Of a stretch of 64,000 nucleotides of DNA, positions 48,768 through 57,983 are shown piece by piece. Under the pieces are notes generated by a model, which worked only from the letters and a program-made list of their open reading frames with translations, did not search any database and was not told the DNA's origin. Location: the NCBI RefSeq assembly GCF_036227205.1, contig NZ_CP109442.1, positions 7,378,001-7,442,000 on the forward strand, written 5' to 3'. The position numbers and the translations under genes were made by a program. This stretch comes from Amycolatopsis sp. NBC_01480 (GTDB taxonomy: Bacteria; Actinomycetota; Actinomycetes; Mycobacteriales; Pseudonocardiaceae). How positions within the stretch are numbered: the stretch's first letter is position 1; every line of letters begins with the position of its first letter.

Positions 48768-49103
48768 TCAGGAAAGCTTCGATCCGACCTTGCTCATCGT
48801 CGTCGCGTGTTCCTGGTCGGCTTTCTCGTAGCTGGCGGCGGCCTGCTCGACGGTCGGGGCGATCGACTGCAGCGCGGACTGCGAAAGCTGCAACGTCACC
48901 AGGCCCGGCGCGGACACCGCCAGCACGATCGGCACGAACAGCGGCCCGCAGATCAGCCCGTACGCCTGGACCCCCATGGTGACCTGCTCGGCGGCCGACA
49001 ACGCCTGCCCCAGGCTCCCCGCGACCCGCTGCACCGCGGCCGCGTGCTTGCGCAATTCCTCGGGCTGGACCTCGAAACCCGAGCCCCCCGCTGCTGCCGT
49101 CAT
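48768..49103 (-). CDS. ESX-1 secretion-associated EspC-like protein
   Basis: A protein of 111 residues. GFEVQPEELRKHAAAVQRVAGSLGQAL and VEQAAASYEKADQEHATTM are the helical hairpin ends of the EspC / type VII secretion target family; YEKAD is close to the YxxxD export signal. The middle GLICGPLFVPIVLAVSAPGLV is more hydrophobic than usual. ATG 49103 lies behind GGGGGA. The YbaB-like gene is 13 bp upstream on the same strand, a common pairing in actinomycete type VII-associated clusters; no ESX core genes are in this window. Confidence 0.82.
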   Translation of the reverse strand: MTAAAGGSGFEVQPEELRKHAAAVQRVAGSLGQALSAAEQVTMGVQAYGLICGPLFVPIVLAVSAPGLVTLQLSQSALQSIAPTVEQAAASYEKADQEHATTMSKVGSKLS

Positions 49104-49116
49104 CACGTCCCCCTCG

Positions 49117-49692
49117 TCAGCCTCGGATCATGATCGAACCGCCGTCGAAACCGCCGTCCTCGTCGTCGTCATCCGGCCGGTGCCGTGGTGGCCGGGGCGG
49201 TGACGGCGGCGGCGGGGCTGGTGCTTTCGGCGGCGGTGGTGCTGGTGCTTCCGGTGGGGCGTCGGCGATTCCGCCGATGTCGCGCACGCGCTGCTCGGCC
49301 GGCTGCTCGGGCTCCGGCTCCGGCTCGGGGAACTTCGCGCGGTAGCGGCCGACGATGGTGTCCATCGTGGGCTGGTCGTCGCCGATGGTCTCGGCCATCA
49401 CCTCGCCGAGCCGTTCCGGCAGGCGGGCCTGGGCGCGGCGCAGGGTGCTCAGCACGGCGGCCGCCACTTTCGCCCCGGTCGATTCGCGGACGGCGTCGGT
49501 GATGCGCAGGTCGGTGACATTCCCGGCGGAATCCACCGTCACGGAAATCATCCCATCCGAGGATGATTCGGACACGGAGACCCGACTGGTGGCGGCCTGC
49601 ATCGCTTGGTAGCGCTCGGCTTTCGCCTTGGCGGCCGCGACCCACTCGTCGATCTGCGCCGCGGCACCCCCACCGGGCAACGACTCCGTCAT
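49117..49692 (-). CDS. YbaB/EbfC family protein with Pro-rich acidic tail
   Basis: A protein of 191 residues. The first 115 residues (IDEWVAAAKAKAERYQAMQ, ISVTVDSAGNVTDLRI, GAKVAAAVLSTLRRAQARLP) are the YbaB/EbfC fold, a dimeric DNA-binding protein in some bacteria. The tail has EPEPEPEQP, then APPPPKAPAPPPP and RPDDDDEDGG, a low-complexity linker found in type VII-associated YbaB proteins. It is encoded just before an EspC-like protein, so secretion or regulation of secretion, rather than nucleoid function, is plausible. Confidence 0.82.
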   Translation of the reverse strand: MTESLPGGGAAAQIDEWVAAAKAKAERYQAMQAATSRVSVSESSSDGMISVTVDSAGNVTDLRITDAVRESTGAKVAAAVLSTLRRAQARLPERLGEVMAETIGDDQPTMDTIVGRYRAKFPEPEPEPEQPAEQRVRDIGGIADAPPEAPAPPPPKAPAPPPPSPPRPPRHRPDDDDEDGGFDGGSIMIRG

Positions 49693-49818
49693 TCCCACCG
49701 TCCCTGGCTTCCGGCGACCCTTTGCCCTCGGTCCAGAAAAGCACCCGGCCCGGCGCCGCCGCGGCCGAACACCGGATTTCACTCGAACAGCCCAGCACCG
49801 GCTGGCATAGTTCCGATT

Positions 49819-50739
49819 GTGCCACGGGACGACCTGCCGGACTGGCTGCCTGCCTGGTGTCTGGACCAGCTGGGCGGCGAACCCGCGGACGTGCTGTTCC
49901 GCGTGCACCGGCTGTCGACGGTCTTCGGCCTCCGGCTGGCGGGCGGCCAGGAGGTCGTGGTCAAGGCACGCGCCGGCGACGGCCGGGCCGCCTCGTGTGT
50001 CGCGGCGCAGGGCTGGCTGGCCGAACGCGGGTTTCCGTGCCCACGGCCGTTGACGCCGGTGGTCGCGGTCGGCTCCCTGGCCGTGCACGCCGATGAGTTA
50101 CGGTCCGGTGGCGAGGTGTTACCAGGGGACTCCCCGGCGGTGGCCGCCTGCTACGCCGGGGTTTTCGCCCGGCTGATGGCCGGACTGGCTGACTTCGACG
50201 TCGCGCCACCGCTGCCTCATCCCCGCTGGATCCGGTGGGACCACGCGGATCCCGGGGTGTGGCCGTCGATCGGCTTCCTGGACGAACGGGACCAGGGCGC
50301 CGTGCCGGCGTACGTCGTGGACACGGCCGCCCGGGTCCGCGGGCGGATGCTGGCCGCGCGCCTGCCGAGCGTGCTGGGACACGCGGACTTCGAGGCGCAG
50401 AACCTCCGCTGGCACGGCCGGGAGGTCTGGGCGGTGCACGATTGGGACAGCCTGGCGTGGCAGCCGGAGGCGGCGTTGGTGGGAGCGGCGAGCGGGACGT
50501 TCGCGAACGCCGGACCGCCCACACTGGCGCCGATCGACAGTTCTGAGGCGTTCCTTCTGTCCTATGAGGACGCTCGGGGCCGACGGTTCACGGCCGTGGA
50601 GCTGGAGGTCGCGTGGGCGGCCAGCCTGTGGGTCGCGGCGCACAACGCCCGATGGGAAGCCCTGCACGGAGCCCACCCGGCGACCGGCGATGCGCTCAAA
50701 GCGCAAGTGGCTGAACGGCTTCGCCGAGCGAACTGCTGA
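49819..50739 (+). CDS. Aminoglycoside phosphotransferase-like (APH/ChoK) kinase
   Basis: A protein of 306 residues from GTG 49819. CATAGT lies 7 bp upstream, so the mRNA is probably leaderless. The catalytic loop is GHADFEAQNLRW (HxDxxxxN) and the metal site VHDWDSLAW, as in APH-fold kinases. RLAGGQEVVVKARA contains the ATP-binding Lys. The substrate may be an antibiotic, sugar or choline-like alcohol; homologues of this type are mostly uncharacterised. Its 3' end overlaps the convergent monooxygenase gene by 44 bp. Confidence 0.85.
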   Translation: MPRDDLPDWLPAWCLDQLGGEPADVLFRVHRLSTVFGLRLAGGQEVVVKARAGDGRAASCVAAQGWLAERGFPCPRPLTPVVAVGSLAVHADELRSGGEVLPGDSPAVAACYAGVFARLMAGLADFDVAPPLPHPRWIRWDHADPGVWPSIGFLDERDQGAVPAYVVDTAARVRGRMLAARLPSVLGHADFEAQNLRWHGREVWAVHDWDSLAWQPEAALVGAASGTFANAGPPTLAPIDSSEAFLLSYEDARGRRFTAVELEVAWAASLWVAAHNARWEALHGAHPATGDALKAQVAERLRRANC

Positions 50740-52241
50740 GATAGTCCGACACCGCCGAGAAATCGCCCGCGTCGGAGATCAGTGCGATGTATCCGTCAGG
50801 GCGGATCAGTACGAGGGTATGTTCGCCCGCGCCGTAGGCATCGGCCAGGTGGCCTTCGGTGTCGGCCACGTCGTCAGGTCCGGTCGGCTGCTCGACGATC
50901 CGGAACGTCCGGAGACCGGACGGCAGGGTCTCGATCGCCGGTGTGGCACCGAAATCCAGTAACGTGAAGTGCTCGCCGCGCGTCAGGTCGAACAGGCGAC
51001 GCTCACCGTCCACAGTGGTCAACTTGGGCGCGTCGGGGGCGCGGTCACCGGCACGGAGCTGGGCGGTTTCGTCGCGGTCGTCGTGTGACAGGGTGGAGTC
51101 GCGATAGCCGATGTCGAGTTGCAGGGTGCTCGTGTCGCGGCGGGTGGGGATGCCTTTCTCCTCGATGGTCTGCTTGAGGCGTGCGTTCGAGAGGGCGAGC
51201 ACGCCCGCCGCCACCGGTCGCCGCTCGGCGCCGTAGGTGTCAAGCAGCGTTGGCGACGCGCCGTGCACTACCGCCGCCAGCTTCCAGCCGAGGTTGTGCG
51301 CGTCCTGGATGCCGGTGTTCATGCCCTGCCCGCCGGCGGGGGAGTGGATGTGCGCGGCGTCGCCGGCCAGGAACACGCGGCCCTCGCGGTAGCGGTCGGC
51401 GAGGCGGATGTTGGCGCGCCACAACGAAAGCCACACCGGCTCGTGGAGGCGGAGGTCGGTACGGCCGGTGCGCAGGTCCAGGATCGCCTGCAGGTTCGCG
51501 AGGCCGAGGCCGGGATCCTGGCCGGGCTCGATGACGGCCTGGTACTGGAAGACGTCGGTGGAAGGCAGCGGGCAGAGGCTGAAGAAGCCCTCGTCATGCC
51601 GCCACATGTGCCAGGCGTCGCGATCGAGGCCGTCGACCGCGACATCGGCGACGATCATCCGCACCTCTTCGCGGGTCTCGCCCTCGAACGCGATCCCGGT
51701 CTGCTTGCGGACCACGCTATGCCCGCCGTCGCAGCCGACCAGCCAGCGCGCGGTGATCTTTTCGGCCACGCCGTCCTTGACGACCACGGCCGACACCGAC
51801 TCGTCCGACTGCTCGAAGCTTTCCAGCGTCGTGCCGAATTCCAGGCGCGCCGCCGAGTTCCGCCAACCGCAGCCGCAGTGCCTCCTCGATCCGCCATTCG
51901 GGGGTGAGAAGACTTGCGGGGTAAGGGATGTCGGGGCGATCACGCAGTGGCTGGGCGGCGTCCAGGGTCTCCTGGCCGTCCGGCGTGATCGAGTGGAGCG
52001 GCATGGAGATCCGGCCGTTCGCCAGCACCCGGTCGACGAGGCCGAGGTCGTCGAACACCTCGAGGGTGCGCGGCTGGATGCCCTTGCCGCGCGAGCCGGG
52101 CTGCGGGCCGGGGGCGGCCTCGACCAGGCGGAAGGAGACGCCGCTGCGGGCGAGTTCGCAGGCCAGCGTCAGCCCGGTCGGGCCGGCGCCGATGATCAGC
52201 ACCTCTGGTGACGGCTGCTTCGGGCTTTTCCTCTCGGTCAT
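50696..52241 (-). pseudogene. FAD-dependent aromatic monooxygenase, frameshifted
   Basis: Two reading frames together make one class A flavin hydroxylase of about 515 residues. Frame one, from ATG 52241 with GAGGGGA upstream, has VLIIGAGPTGLTLACELARSG and runs to RIEEALRLRLAELGG. Frame two then continues ARLEFGTTLESFEQ, WLVGCDGGHSVVRKQTG, GDAAHIHSPAGGQGMNTG and a thioredoxin-like C-terminal domain. The switch lies near 51845-51860 in a GGCGGCGCGCC run, where removing one base restores the frame. It may be a real frameshift or a sequence error. The family hydroxylates phenols and polyketides. The TetR-MarR fusion is divergent. Confidence 0.85.
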
Positions 52242-52260
52242 CGTCCCCTCGTTCCGATTC

Positions 52261-52309
52261 AAGAAAGTGATTCCTTTCTATCGAGGCTAGGCGCGCTTGC
52301 TAAGAAAGG
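52261..52309. promoter_or_regulatory. Repeated AAGAAAG half-sites in the divergent region
   Basis: AAGAAAG (52261-52267), its inverse CTTTCTA (52274-52280) and TAAGAAAGG (52301-52309) form two inverted pairs between the monooxygenase and fusion-regulator starts. They are the best operator candidates for the TetR-MarR protein. Confidence 0.5.
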
Positions 52310-52332
52310 CAAGTCTCTCTATCGTGGGATGG

Positions 52333-53397
52333 GTGGCCACCGAACCAGTCCGACGGCGCCGGCACGGCGAGCAGCTCGAGGCCGAACTGCTCGCCGCGGG
52401 ATGGGATGAGCTGGCCGAGACCGGTTACGCCCGCCTGACGATGGAGTCCGTCGCCGCGCGCGCCCGCACCGGGAGCGCGGTGCTGTACCGCCGCTGGGCC
52501 AACAAAGACGAGCTGGTGCTCGCCGCGATCCAGCACCACCGGGACCGCAATCCGATCGCCACGCCCGACACCGGCAGCCTGCACGGCGACCTGATCGCCT
52601 ACCTGACGGCGGTGAGCGAAGCGCTCGCCGGCTTCTTCGCCATCGCCGCGGCCGCCGTCTTCTCAGGGCTGCTGGCCGAGACCGGCCTCACTCTCGGGCA
52701 GGCTCGCGACCAGGTGATGGACGCCCCGTCGCTCCCGGACGTCCGGGTCCTCTACCAGCGCGCCCACGACCGCGGGGAGATCGACCTCGGGCCTATTCCG
52801 CAGTCCGTGCTCGCCCTGCCGTTCGACCTGGTGCGGCACGACCTGCTGATGGACCTCAAGCCGCTCAAGCGCGCCCGCATCCGCTCGATCGTCGACGAGC
52901 TGTTCTGGCCGGTCCTGCAGAACTACCAGACAGTGAAGTACCAAACTGTTGAGGCGGCAGGCGAACCGAAAACCGCGCGCAGCCTCGAACTGTTCCGCTC
53001 GATCCTGGCGACCCAGCGCAAGGCCGCCGAGGAGCAGGCCCGCGCCCGCGACCTCACCTTCGAACAGGCCATGGTGCTCGGCTTCCTGGAACGGCAGCCG
53101 GGCGCCATCCAGCGCGACATCGCGGCGATGAGCCACACGACCGCGTCCAACGTCTCGCTCCTGCTCAAAGGACTCGAGCGCCGCGGACTCGTCGAGCGCC
53201 GCACCGAAAACGGAAACGAGCGCAGCAAACGGGTTTATGCCACCTCGTCGGGCCTTCAGCTCATCGCCGGATTCGAAGCCGCCCTGACCGAGGTCGACAA
53301 AGCGGTTTTCGCCCCGCTGACCGCAGCCGAGCAGGCCGACCTCGAAGTACTGCTCGGCAAGGTCAACGCGCAACCCCCGCCGGCCGGTGAGAGCTGA
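52333..53397 (+). CDS. TetR-MarR fusion transcriptional regulator
   Basis: A protein of about 354 residues that contains two complete regulators. Residues 1-190 form a TetR protein (HGEQLEAELLAAGWDELAETG, then YARLTMESVAARAR and GSAVLYRRWANKDEL, with a TetR C-terminal domain). After a linker (NYQTVKYQTVEAAGEPK) the last 145 residues form a MarR winged helix (LTFEQAMVLGFLERQPGAIQ, SHTTASNVSLLLKGLERRGL, RSKRVYATSSGLQLI). The frame is continuous with no internal stop. The start is uncertain: GTG 52333 is used, GTG 52324 is possible. It diverges from the flavin monooxygenase and likely regulates it. Confidence 0.85.
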   Translation: MATEPVRRRRHGEQLEAELLAAGWDELAETGYARLTMESVAARARTGSAVLYRRWANKDELVLAAIQHHRDRNPIATPDTGSLHGDLIAYLTAVSEALAGFFAIAAAAVFSGLLAETGLTLGQARDQVMDAPSLPDVRVLYQRAHDRGEIDLGPIPQSVLALPFDLVRHDLLMDLKPLKRARIRSIVDELFWPVLQNYQTVKYQTVEAAGEPKTARSLELFRSILATQRKAAEEQARARDLTFEQAMVLGFLERQPGAIQRDIAAMSHTTASNVSLLLKGLERRGLVERRTENGNERSKRVYATSSGLQLIAGFEAALTEVDKAVFAPLTAAEQADLEVLLGKVNAQPPPAGES

Positions 53398-53529
53398 TCC
53401 GTTCCCGAGCGGCACGGAACGGAGGCTTTTCGGGCAGTCCCGGTGATCATCGGCGGCGGGGCGGCATGTCGTTCTGCAATCCTGGCCAGAACATGATCAT
53501 CGTGGCTCGGGAGAGGGATTTTCGCCGCT

Positions 53530-55005
53530 ATGCCTGAGAATCTGACCCAACGGCTGGCCGAGCACGCCCGTGCCGAGGGATGGGACGAGCACGTCGCCTT
53601 CCTGGCCGACGACCGGGCCTGGACGTTCGCCGAGGTCTTCGCCGGGGCGGCGCGGGTGGCGGGCGGCTACCGGGCCGCGGGGCTGAGCCAGGGCGACCGC
53701 GTCCTGCTCGCCCTGCCCGACAGCATCGAGCTGGTCTGGTGCCTGCTCGGAGCCTGGCAGGCCGGCCTGGCCGCGGTGCCGGTGAACGTCCAGATGAGCC
53801 GCGAAGACCTGACCCGGGACGTGGCCACAGCCGAGCCCGCGCTGGCCGTGGTCGACCCGGAGACCGCGGGCTGGCTCGACGACGCCGCGCTGGTGCCGAC
53901 CGCCCGGGCGGAGGAACTGGCCGCGGCCGCACCGGATCCGGGGTTCGACGGGGACGGGGCGACCCCGGCGCTGGCCATGTTCACCTCCGGCACCACGGGC
54001 GCGCCGAAGCTGTGTTTCTTCCGCCACCGCGATCTCGGCGGTGGCGGCGGGCGCGGGCCGGTCCTCGCCGAGCCGGGAGTGGTCGGGCTTTCGGTGTCCC
54101 GGCTGTATTTCTTCGGCGGTTTGGGCGTTTCCCTGTTCGGCGCGCTGCAAGGCGGGCGCACGTCCGTGCTCTCGCGGCCGCGGGCGACCCCGGCCGCGGC
54201 GCTCGGGTTCATCCGCCGCTACCAGGTCAAGACTTTGTTCGCGCAGCCCAGTTTCCTGGCGCGGCTGCTGCTCGAGCCCGGTCACGCCGAGGTGCTCGCG
54301 TCGCTGACGCAGGTGACGTGTGCCGGGGAGGTGCTTTCGGCGCGGCTGCGCGAACAGCTCGTGCCGATCCTCGGCGACCGGCTGCTCAATGTGTACGGCG
54401 CCACCGAGATCGGCGGGATCGCCGCGGGACGGCCCGCGGCGTACGACACGCCGTCGGCAGTCGGGCCGGCCTGGGACGGGCGGGCGGTGCGGATCGTCGA
54501 CGCCGAGGGGCGGGCGCTGCCCCAGGGCGAGCGCGGCGAGCTGCACATCCACGTCCCGTTCGCCACCCGCGGCGTGGCCAGGGGCAGCCTCGAGCCGGAC
54601 CAGCTGACCGACACCTGGTGGCCGACCGGGGACCTGGCCTCGATCGACGCGGACGAGGTCATTCACGTCCACGGCCGGCTCGACGACGTCGAGGTGATCG
54701 GCGGGCAGAACGTGGTCCCGTCCGAGGTCGAGCGGTTGCTGGAGAGCCACCCGCGGGTACTCGAAGCGGCCGTCAGCGCCGTGCGCCGCCCGAGCGGGGA
54801 GACCAGCCTGCGCGCCTACGCGGTCGCCGTCTCCGGGGCCGGCGACCTCGACGAGCTGGGCGCCGAGCTGATCGAGCTGGCCCGGACCCGCCTGTCCTGG
54901 TACAAGGTCCCGCACGACGTGGCGTGGCTGGACGCGTTGCCCCGCAACGGGAACAGCAAGGTGCTGCGCCGGCAGCTCCGGGCGGAGGGCAACCAGTACG
55001 TCTAG
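53530..55005 (+). CDS. AMP-forming acyl/aryl-CoA ligase-like protein
   Basis: A protein of 491 residues of the ANL superfamily, nearest in layout to benzoate- and cinnamate-CoA ligases. The P-loop FTSGTTGAPKLCFFRHRD has Leu in place of the usual Gly after PK. A5 is NVYGATEIGG, A7 is WWPTGDLASIDADE, A8 is HGRLDDVEVIGGQNVVP, and the A10 Lys is in RNGNSKVLRR. The adenylation machinery thus seems present with one altered loop residue. No CoA-consuming partner is adjacent. An inverted repeat GTTCTG/CAGAAC lies 38-59 bp before its start. Confidence 0.87.
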   Translation: MPENLTQRLAEHARAEGWDEHVAFLADDRAWTFAEVFAGAARVAGGYRAAGLSQGDRVLLALPDSIELVWCLLGAWQAGLAAVPVNVQMSREDLTRDVATAEPALAVVDPETAGWLDDAALVPTARAEELAAAAPDPGFDGDGATPALAMFTSGTTGAPKLCFFRHRDLGGGGGRGPVLAEPGVVGLSVSRLYFFGGLGVSLFGALQGGRTSVLSRPRATPAAALGFIRRYQVKTLFAQPSFLARLLLEPGHAEVLASLTQVTCAGEVLSARLREQLVPILGDRLLNVYGATEIGGIAAGRPAAYDTPSAVGPAWDGRAVRIVDAEGRALPQGERGELHIHVPFATRGVARGSLEPDQLTDTWWPTGDLASIDADEVIHVHGRLDDVEVIGGQNVVPSEVERLLESHPRVLEAAVSAVRRPSGETSLRAYAVAVSGAGDLDELGAELIELARTRLSWYKVPHDVAWLDALPRNGNSKVLRRQLRAEGNQYV

Positions 55006-55026
55006 CGCCCGGCCGCACCAGAGGAG

Positions 55027-57816
55027 TTATGCCGAGAAGGTCTTCTTCGCCGGCTGAGTCGACAGCGCGTCCTGGTTGAAGGTGACGGCCACCCCGCGCC
55101 CACGCAGCCGCGAGCCGCGCTGGTCGATCTTCCAGCCGTCCACCCGGACCCCGATTTCGTCCGCCCGCGGTGGATTGCCCAGCCGGACGGTGGCGGTGCC
55201 CGCCTCGCCGCCCGCCAGGTTCAGGTAATTGTCGCTGAACGTCGCGGGCAGGATGCGTTCGCCGGTGCGGGTGTTGTACACCTGGAGGTGCACCATCAGC
55301 GCCAAAGCATGGCCGACGTTCTCGACCGCCACCGCCAGTTCGAGGCCGTCCCGTCCGTGCTGCGCGGTGGCCGTGACCGACACCGCGGCCGGGGGCATGT
55401 CGTCCAGGCTGGTGAATCCCTTGGCCTGGGCCGGGTTCTCGGTCCAGTAGAAGTTGCGGACCAGCTCCGTGCCGTGCGGATCCGTGAACGAGAGCCGGGC
55501 GAACGCGACGTCGCCGGGCGCGGTGTTCAGCTGTGCGGCGACGTTGCCGATCACCGTGTGGCCGGACGCGCCCGCTCCGTTGACGCGTAAGGAAGTGCTG
55601 GCGAAAGCCGCCCCGTCGAGGCCGTACAGCGTCACGGCGACGGTGCCCTGCAGCGCCGCCCGGGTGTGGTTGGCCACGACCACGTCGAACGTCTTGCTGT
55701 CGAGGATCACGTTGACCCGCCGGCACGCGTGCTGGACCGCGTAGAACGACGAATGCGCTTCCAGATCATGGCTGTACATCTGCCAGACGAAGCTGGGCTG
55801 CGCGGGATTGGTCATCCACATGATCACGCCGGTGCGGGGGTACGGCTTGCCTGGCGCGGTGCTGGTCATGCTTGCGGCGTGTGACTCGAAGATCGACTTG
55901 ATGCACTCGTAGTTCATCAGCTGGGACTTGCGCGCGAAGTCGGCCAGGTTCTGCACATCGCCGTACCGCTGGGCGGTCAGCTTGAGATAGCCGGCGCCGC
56001 CGCCGTTGCCCCCGTTGCCGTTCACGTCCCGGTCGGCCCAGAAGTCGTCCGGGTGCTCCCACGAAGACTCGGGCAGCATCTTCCGGACGAATTCCAGCGT
56101 CGGGATCGAGTACGAGCCGACCTCGTTGTGGAACGGCGGCCAGTGCGTGCCGTCGTTGGTGGTGAAGTGGGTGGCCGGGGTGACCCAGTGGTACGGCCCG
56201 CCCGAGGTGTAGCCGTTGATGGGGTCCTTGCCGGTGTCGCCGGCGGAGCTGGTCAGCACCGCGCGCTGCGGGTCCAGCTCGGCGACCAGCGCGTCCAGGC
56301 CGTCGATGATCGGCTGCGGCGGCGGGCCTTCGTTTCCGCCGCACCAGAGCAGGATCGACGGGTGGTTGCGGAACCGCAGGATGCAGTCGCGGATGTCGTC
56401 CAGGTCGCGGGCGACGTTCGCCGGCCCGGGGCCTTCGGTCGAGCTGAAGAAGTCCTGCCAGACCAGGATGCCGTTTTCGTCGCAGGCCTGGTAGAAGTCC
56501 TCGCTGCTGCTCTGGCCGTTCCAGTTCCGGATCAGGTTGAGATTGGCGTCGCGGTGCATCCGCACCTGCTCGCGCAGCCGTTCGGGCGCGTTCCGCTTGA
56601 GCGCCTCGTCCAGGCCCCAGTTGCCACCCATCACCAGGATCGGCTGGTTGTTCACGGTGATCGCCAGGCCGTTCACCGCGTTGCCGGACGGGTCCGTGAA
56701 CGGCTTGCGGTACTCGATCCGCCGGACGCCGAAGTCCACCGCGCGCTCGTCGCTGACCTGCCCGCCGGACTCGACGCCGATCGTGAGCCGGTAGCGGTTC
56801 GGGTCGCCGTAACCGTTGGGCCACCACAGTTTCGGCCGGTTCAGCCGCAGGGCGGGGAGGTCCTTCGAGGTCAGCGTGACCGAGGACGCCCCGGCCGGCA
56901 CCGTGACGGTCTTGGTGAACGCGCGGCCGTCGAGGGCGCCTCTGACCACAATGGACTTGCGCGTCGCGCTGTCGAGCGTGAGGTCGACCGTGACGTCGGC
57001 CGTGCCCAGATCCGCGGACAGCACCGGGTCGACGCGCACGTCGGCCAGCCGGACCGGGCCGGTGGTGGACCAGGTCACCGGCTGCCAGATGCCGAGGTCC
57101 CGGTCGGGGATGGTGGGGAGCCAGTCCCAGCCGGCCGTGCAGAAGAACGTCGGCCCGTTCTCGAGCGTGATCCCGGTCGGGCCGCCGTTGCGCCCGCCGC
57201 GCGTCACGCCGCTGGTGTAACTCGGCTTCAGCGGGCCTTCGGCGTAGTCCAGCTTGCCGATCCGCACCGCCAGATAAGCGGTGCCGCCCTTCGCGACGAG
57301 GTCCGTCACATCGAAGACACCGCGTTTGAACGCGCCCTCGATGGTGCCGATTTCCTTGCCGTTGAGCCAGATGGTGGCCAGGTAGTTGATGCCCGCGAAC
57401 TCCAGCCAGAAGCGCTGGCCGGGAATCAGCCGGGGGACCGGAAACGAGACTCGGTACCAGTAGTCCGTGTCCTTCAGGGTGTCCGGCACGGTGTCGGTGA
57501 CGATGTGGCCGTACAGCGGGTCGGGGTACTCGCCGCCGGCGATCATGCTGGTGAGCGGCGTGCCCGGTACGACGGCCGGCTTCAGCCCGGCGACAGCTTG
57601 CGCGCCGGCCAGCTGGTTCCCGGACAACGTCGTGCCCTCGGCCGCCGTGTAGGTCCAGCCGTGCGTGATCTCGTGGCCGTCGGTGTGCAGCGCCTGACTG
57701 CCCGCCGGCGTGCCTTGGGCGTTCGCGGTGCCGGACAGGGCGAAGACGCCGAGAGCGCCGCCACCGGCGATGGCGATCCCGCTGGAGAGGAAACGCCTGC
57801 GGTTCAACTGGGTCAC
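55027..57816 (-). CDS. TAT-exported GH2 family glycosidase (exo-beta-glucosaminidase/beta-mannosidase-like)
   Basis: A protein of 929 residues from GTG 57816. NRRRFLSS followed by a Gly/Ala-rich hydrophobic stretch is a twin-arginine signal. The order sugar-binding, immunoglobulin-like, barrel, then two beta domains is that of large GH2 enzymes. Acid/base is Glu496 in WCGGNEGPP and the nucleophile Glu565 in FHNEVGSYS. GGNWGLDEALKR and NLIRNWNGQSSSEDFYQACD align with exo-beta-D-glucosaminidase and mannosylglycoprotein endo-beta-mannosidase groups; I cannot choose between them by eye. It acts outside the cell on chitosan- or mannose-containing glycans. Confidence 0.88.
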   Translation of the reverse strand: MTQLNRRRFLSSGIAIAGGGALGVFALSGTANAQGTPAGSQALHTDGHEITHGWTYTAAEGTTLSGNQLAGAQAVAGLKPAVVPGTPLTSMIAGGEYPDPLYGHIVTDTVPDTLKDTDYWYRVSFPVPRLIPGQRFWLEFAGINYLATIWLNGKEIGTIEGAFKRGVFDVTDLVAKGGTAYLAVRIGKLDYAEGPLKPSYTSGVTRGGRNGGPTGITLENGPTFFCTAGWDWLPTIPDRDLGIWQPVTWSTTGPVRLADVRVDPVLSADLGTADVTVDLTLDSATRKSIVVRGALDGRAFTKTVTVPAGASSVTLTSKDLPALRLNRPKLWWPNGYGDPNRYRLTIGVESGGQVSDERAVDFGVRRIEYRKPFTDPSGNAVNGLAITVNNQPILVMGGNWGLDEALKRNAPERLREQVRMHRDANLNLIRNWNGQSSSEDFYQACDENGILVWQDFFSSTEGPGPANVARDLDDIRDCILRFRNHPSILLWCGGNEGPPPQPIIDGLDALVAELDPQRAVLTSSAGDTGKDPINGYTSGGPYHWVTPATHFTTNDGTHWPPFHNEVGSYSIPTLEFVRKMLPESSWEHPDDFWADRDVNGNGGNGGGAGYLKLTAQRYGDVQNLADFARKSQLMNYECIKSIFESHAASMTSTAPGKPYPRTGVIMWMTNPAQPSFVWQMYSHDLEAHSSFYAVQHACRRVNVILDSKTFDVVVANHTRAALQGTVAVTLYGLDGAAFASTSLRVNGAGASGHTVIGNVAAQLNTAPGDVAFARLSFTDPHGTELVRNFYWTENPAQAKGFTSLDDMPPAAVSVTATAQHGRDGLELAVAVENVGHALALMVHLQVYNTRTGERILPATFSDNYLNLAGGEAGTATVRLGNPPRADEIGVRVDGWKIDQRGSRLRGRGVAVTFNQDALSTQPAKKTFSA

Positions 57817-57983
57817 GTCGCTCCCGATGACATCGTTGTCAGCCTGCCTGTGAGATCAATGATCGGCGGGGCCGGATCCCTTTGTCAAGGGACCTCGGGC
57901 GGAACGAGCCACAGTTATGTCCATTGAGGACGGAGGGCCGAGCGTGAGCCGCCTCCCCGCGGGAAGACGGCCCACGCCAGGAG

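Noticed and set aside
53471..53492. GTTCTG/CAGAAC inverted repeat as a firm operator for the acyl-CoA ligase
   Set aside because: Arms are only 6 bp with a 10-base gap and no regulator is adjacent; too weak to list as a site by itself.
57877..57892. TCCCTT-TGTC-AAGGGA hairpin as a terminator of the metallopeptidase gene
   Set aside because: It lies upstream of that gene's stop in the wrong relation: it is about 90 bp beyond the 3' end and next to the GH2 start, and the stem is only 6 bp, so its role cannot be decided.
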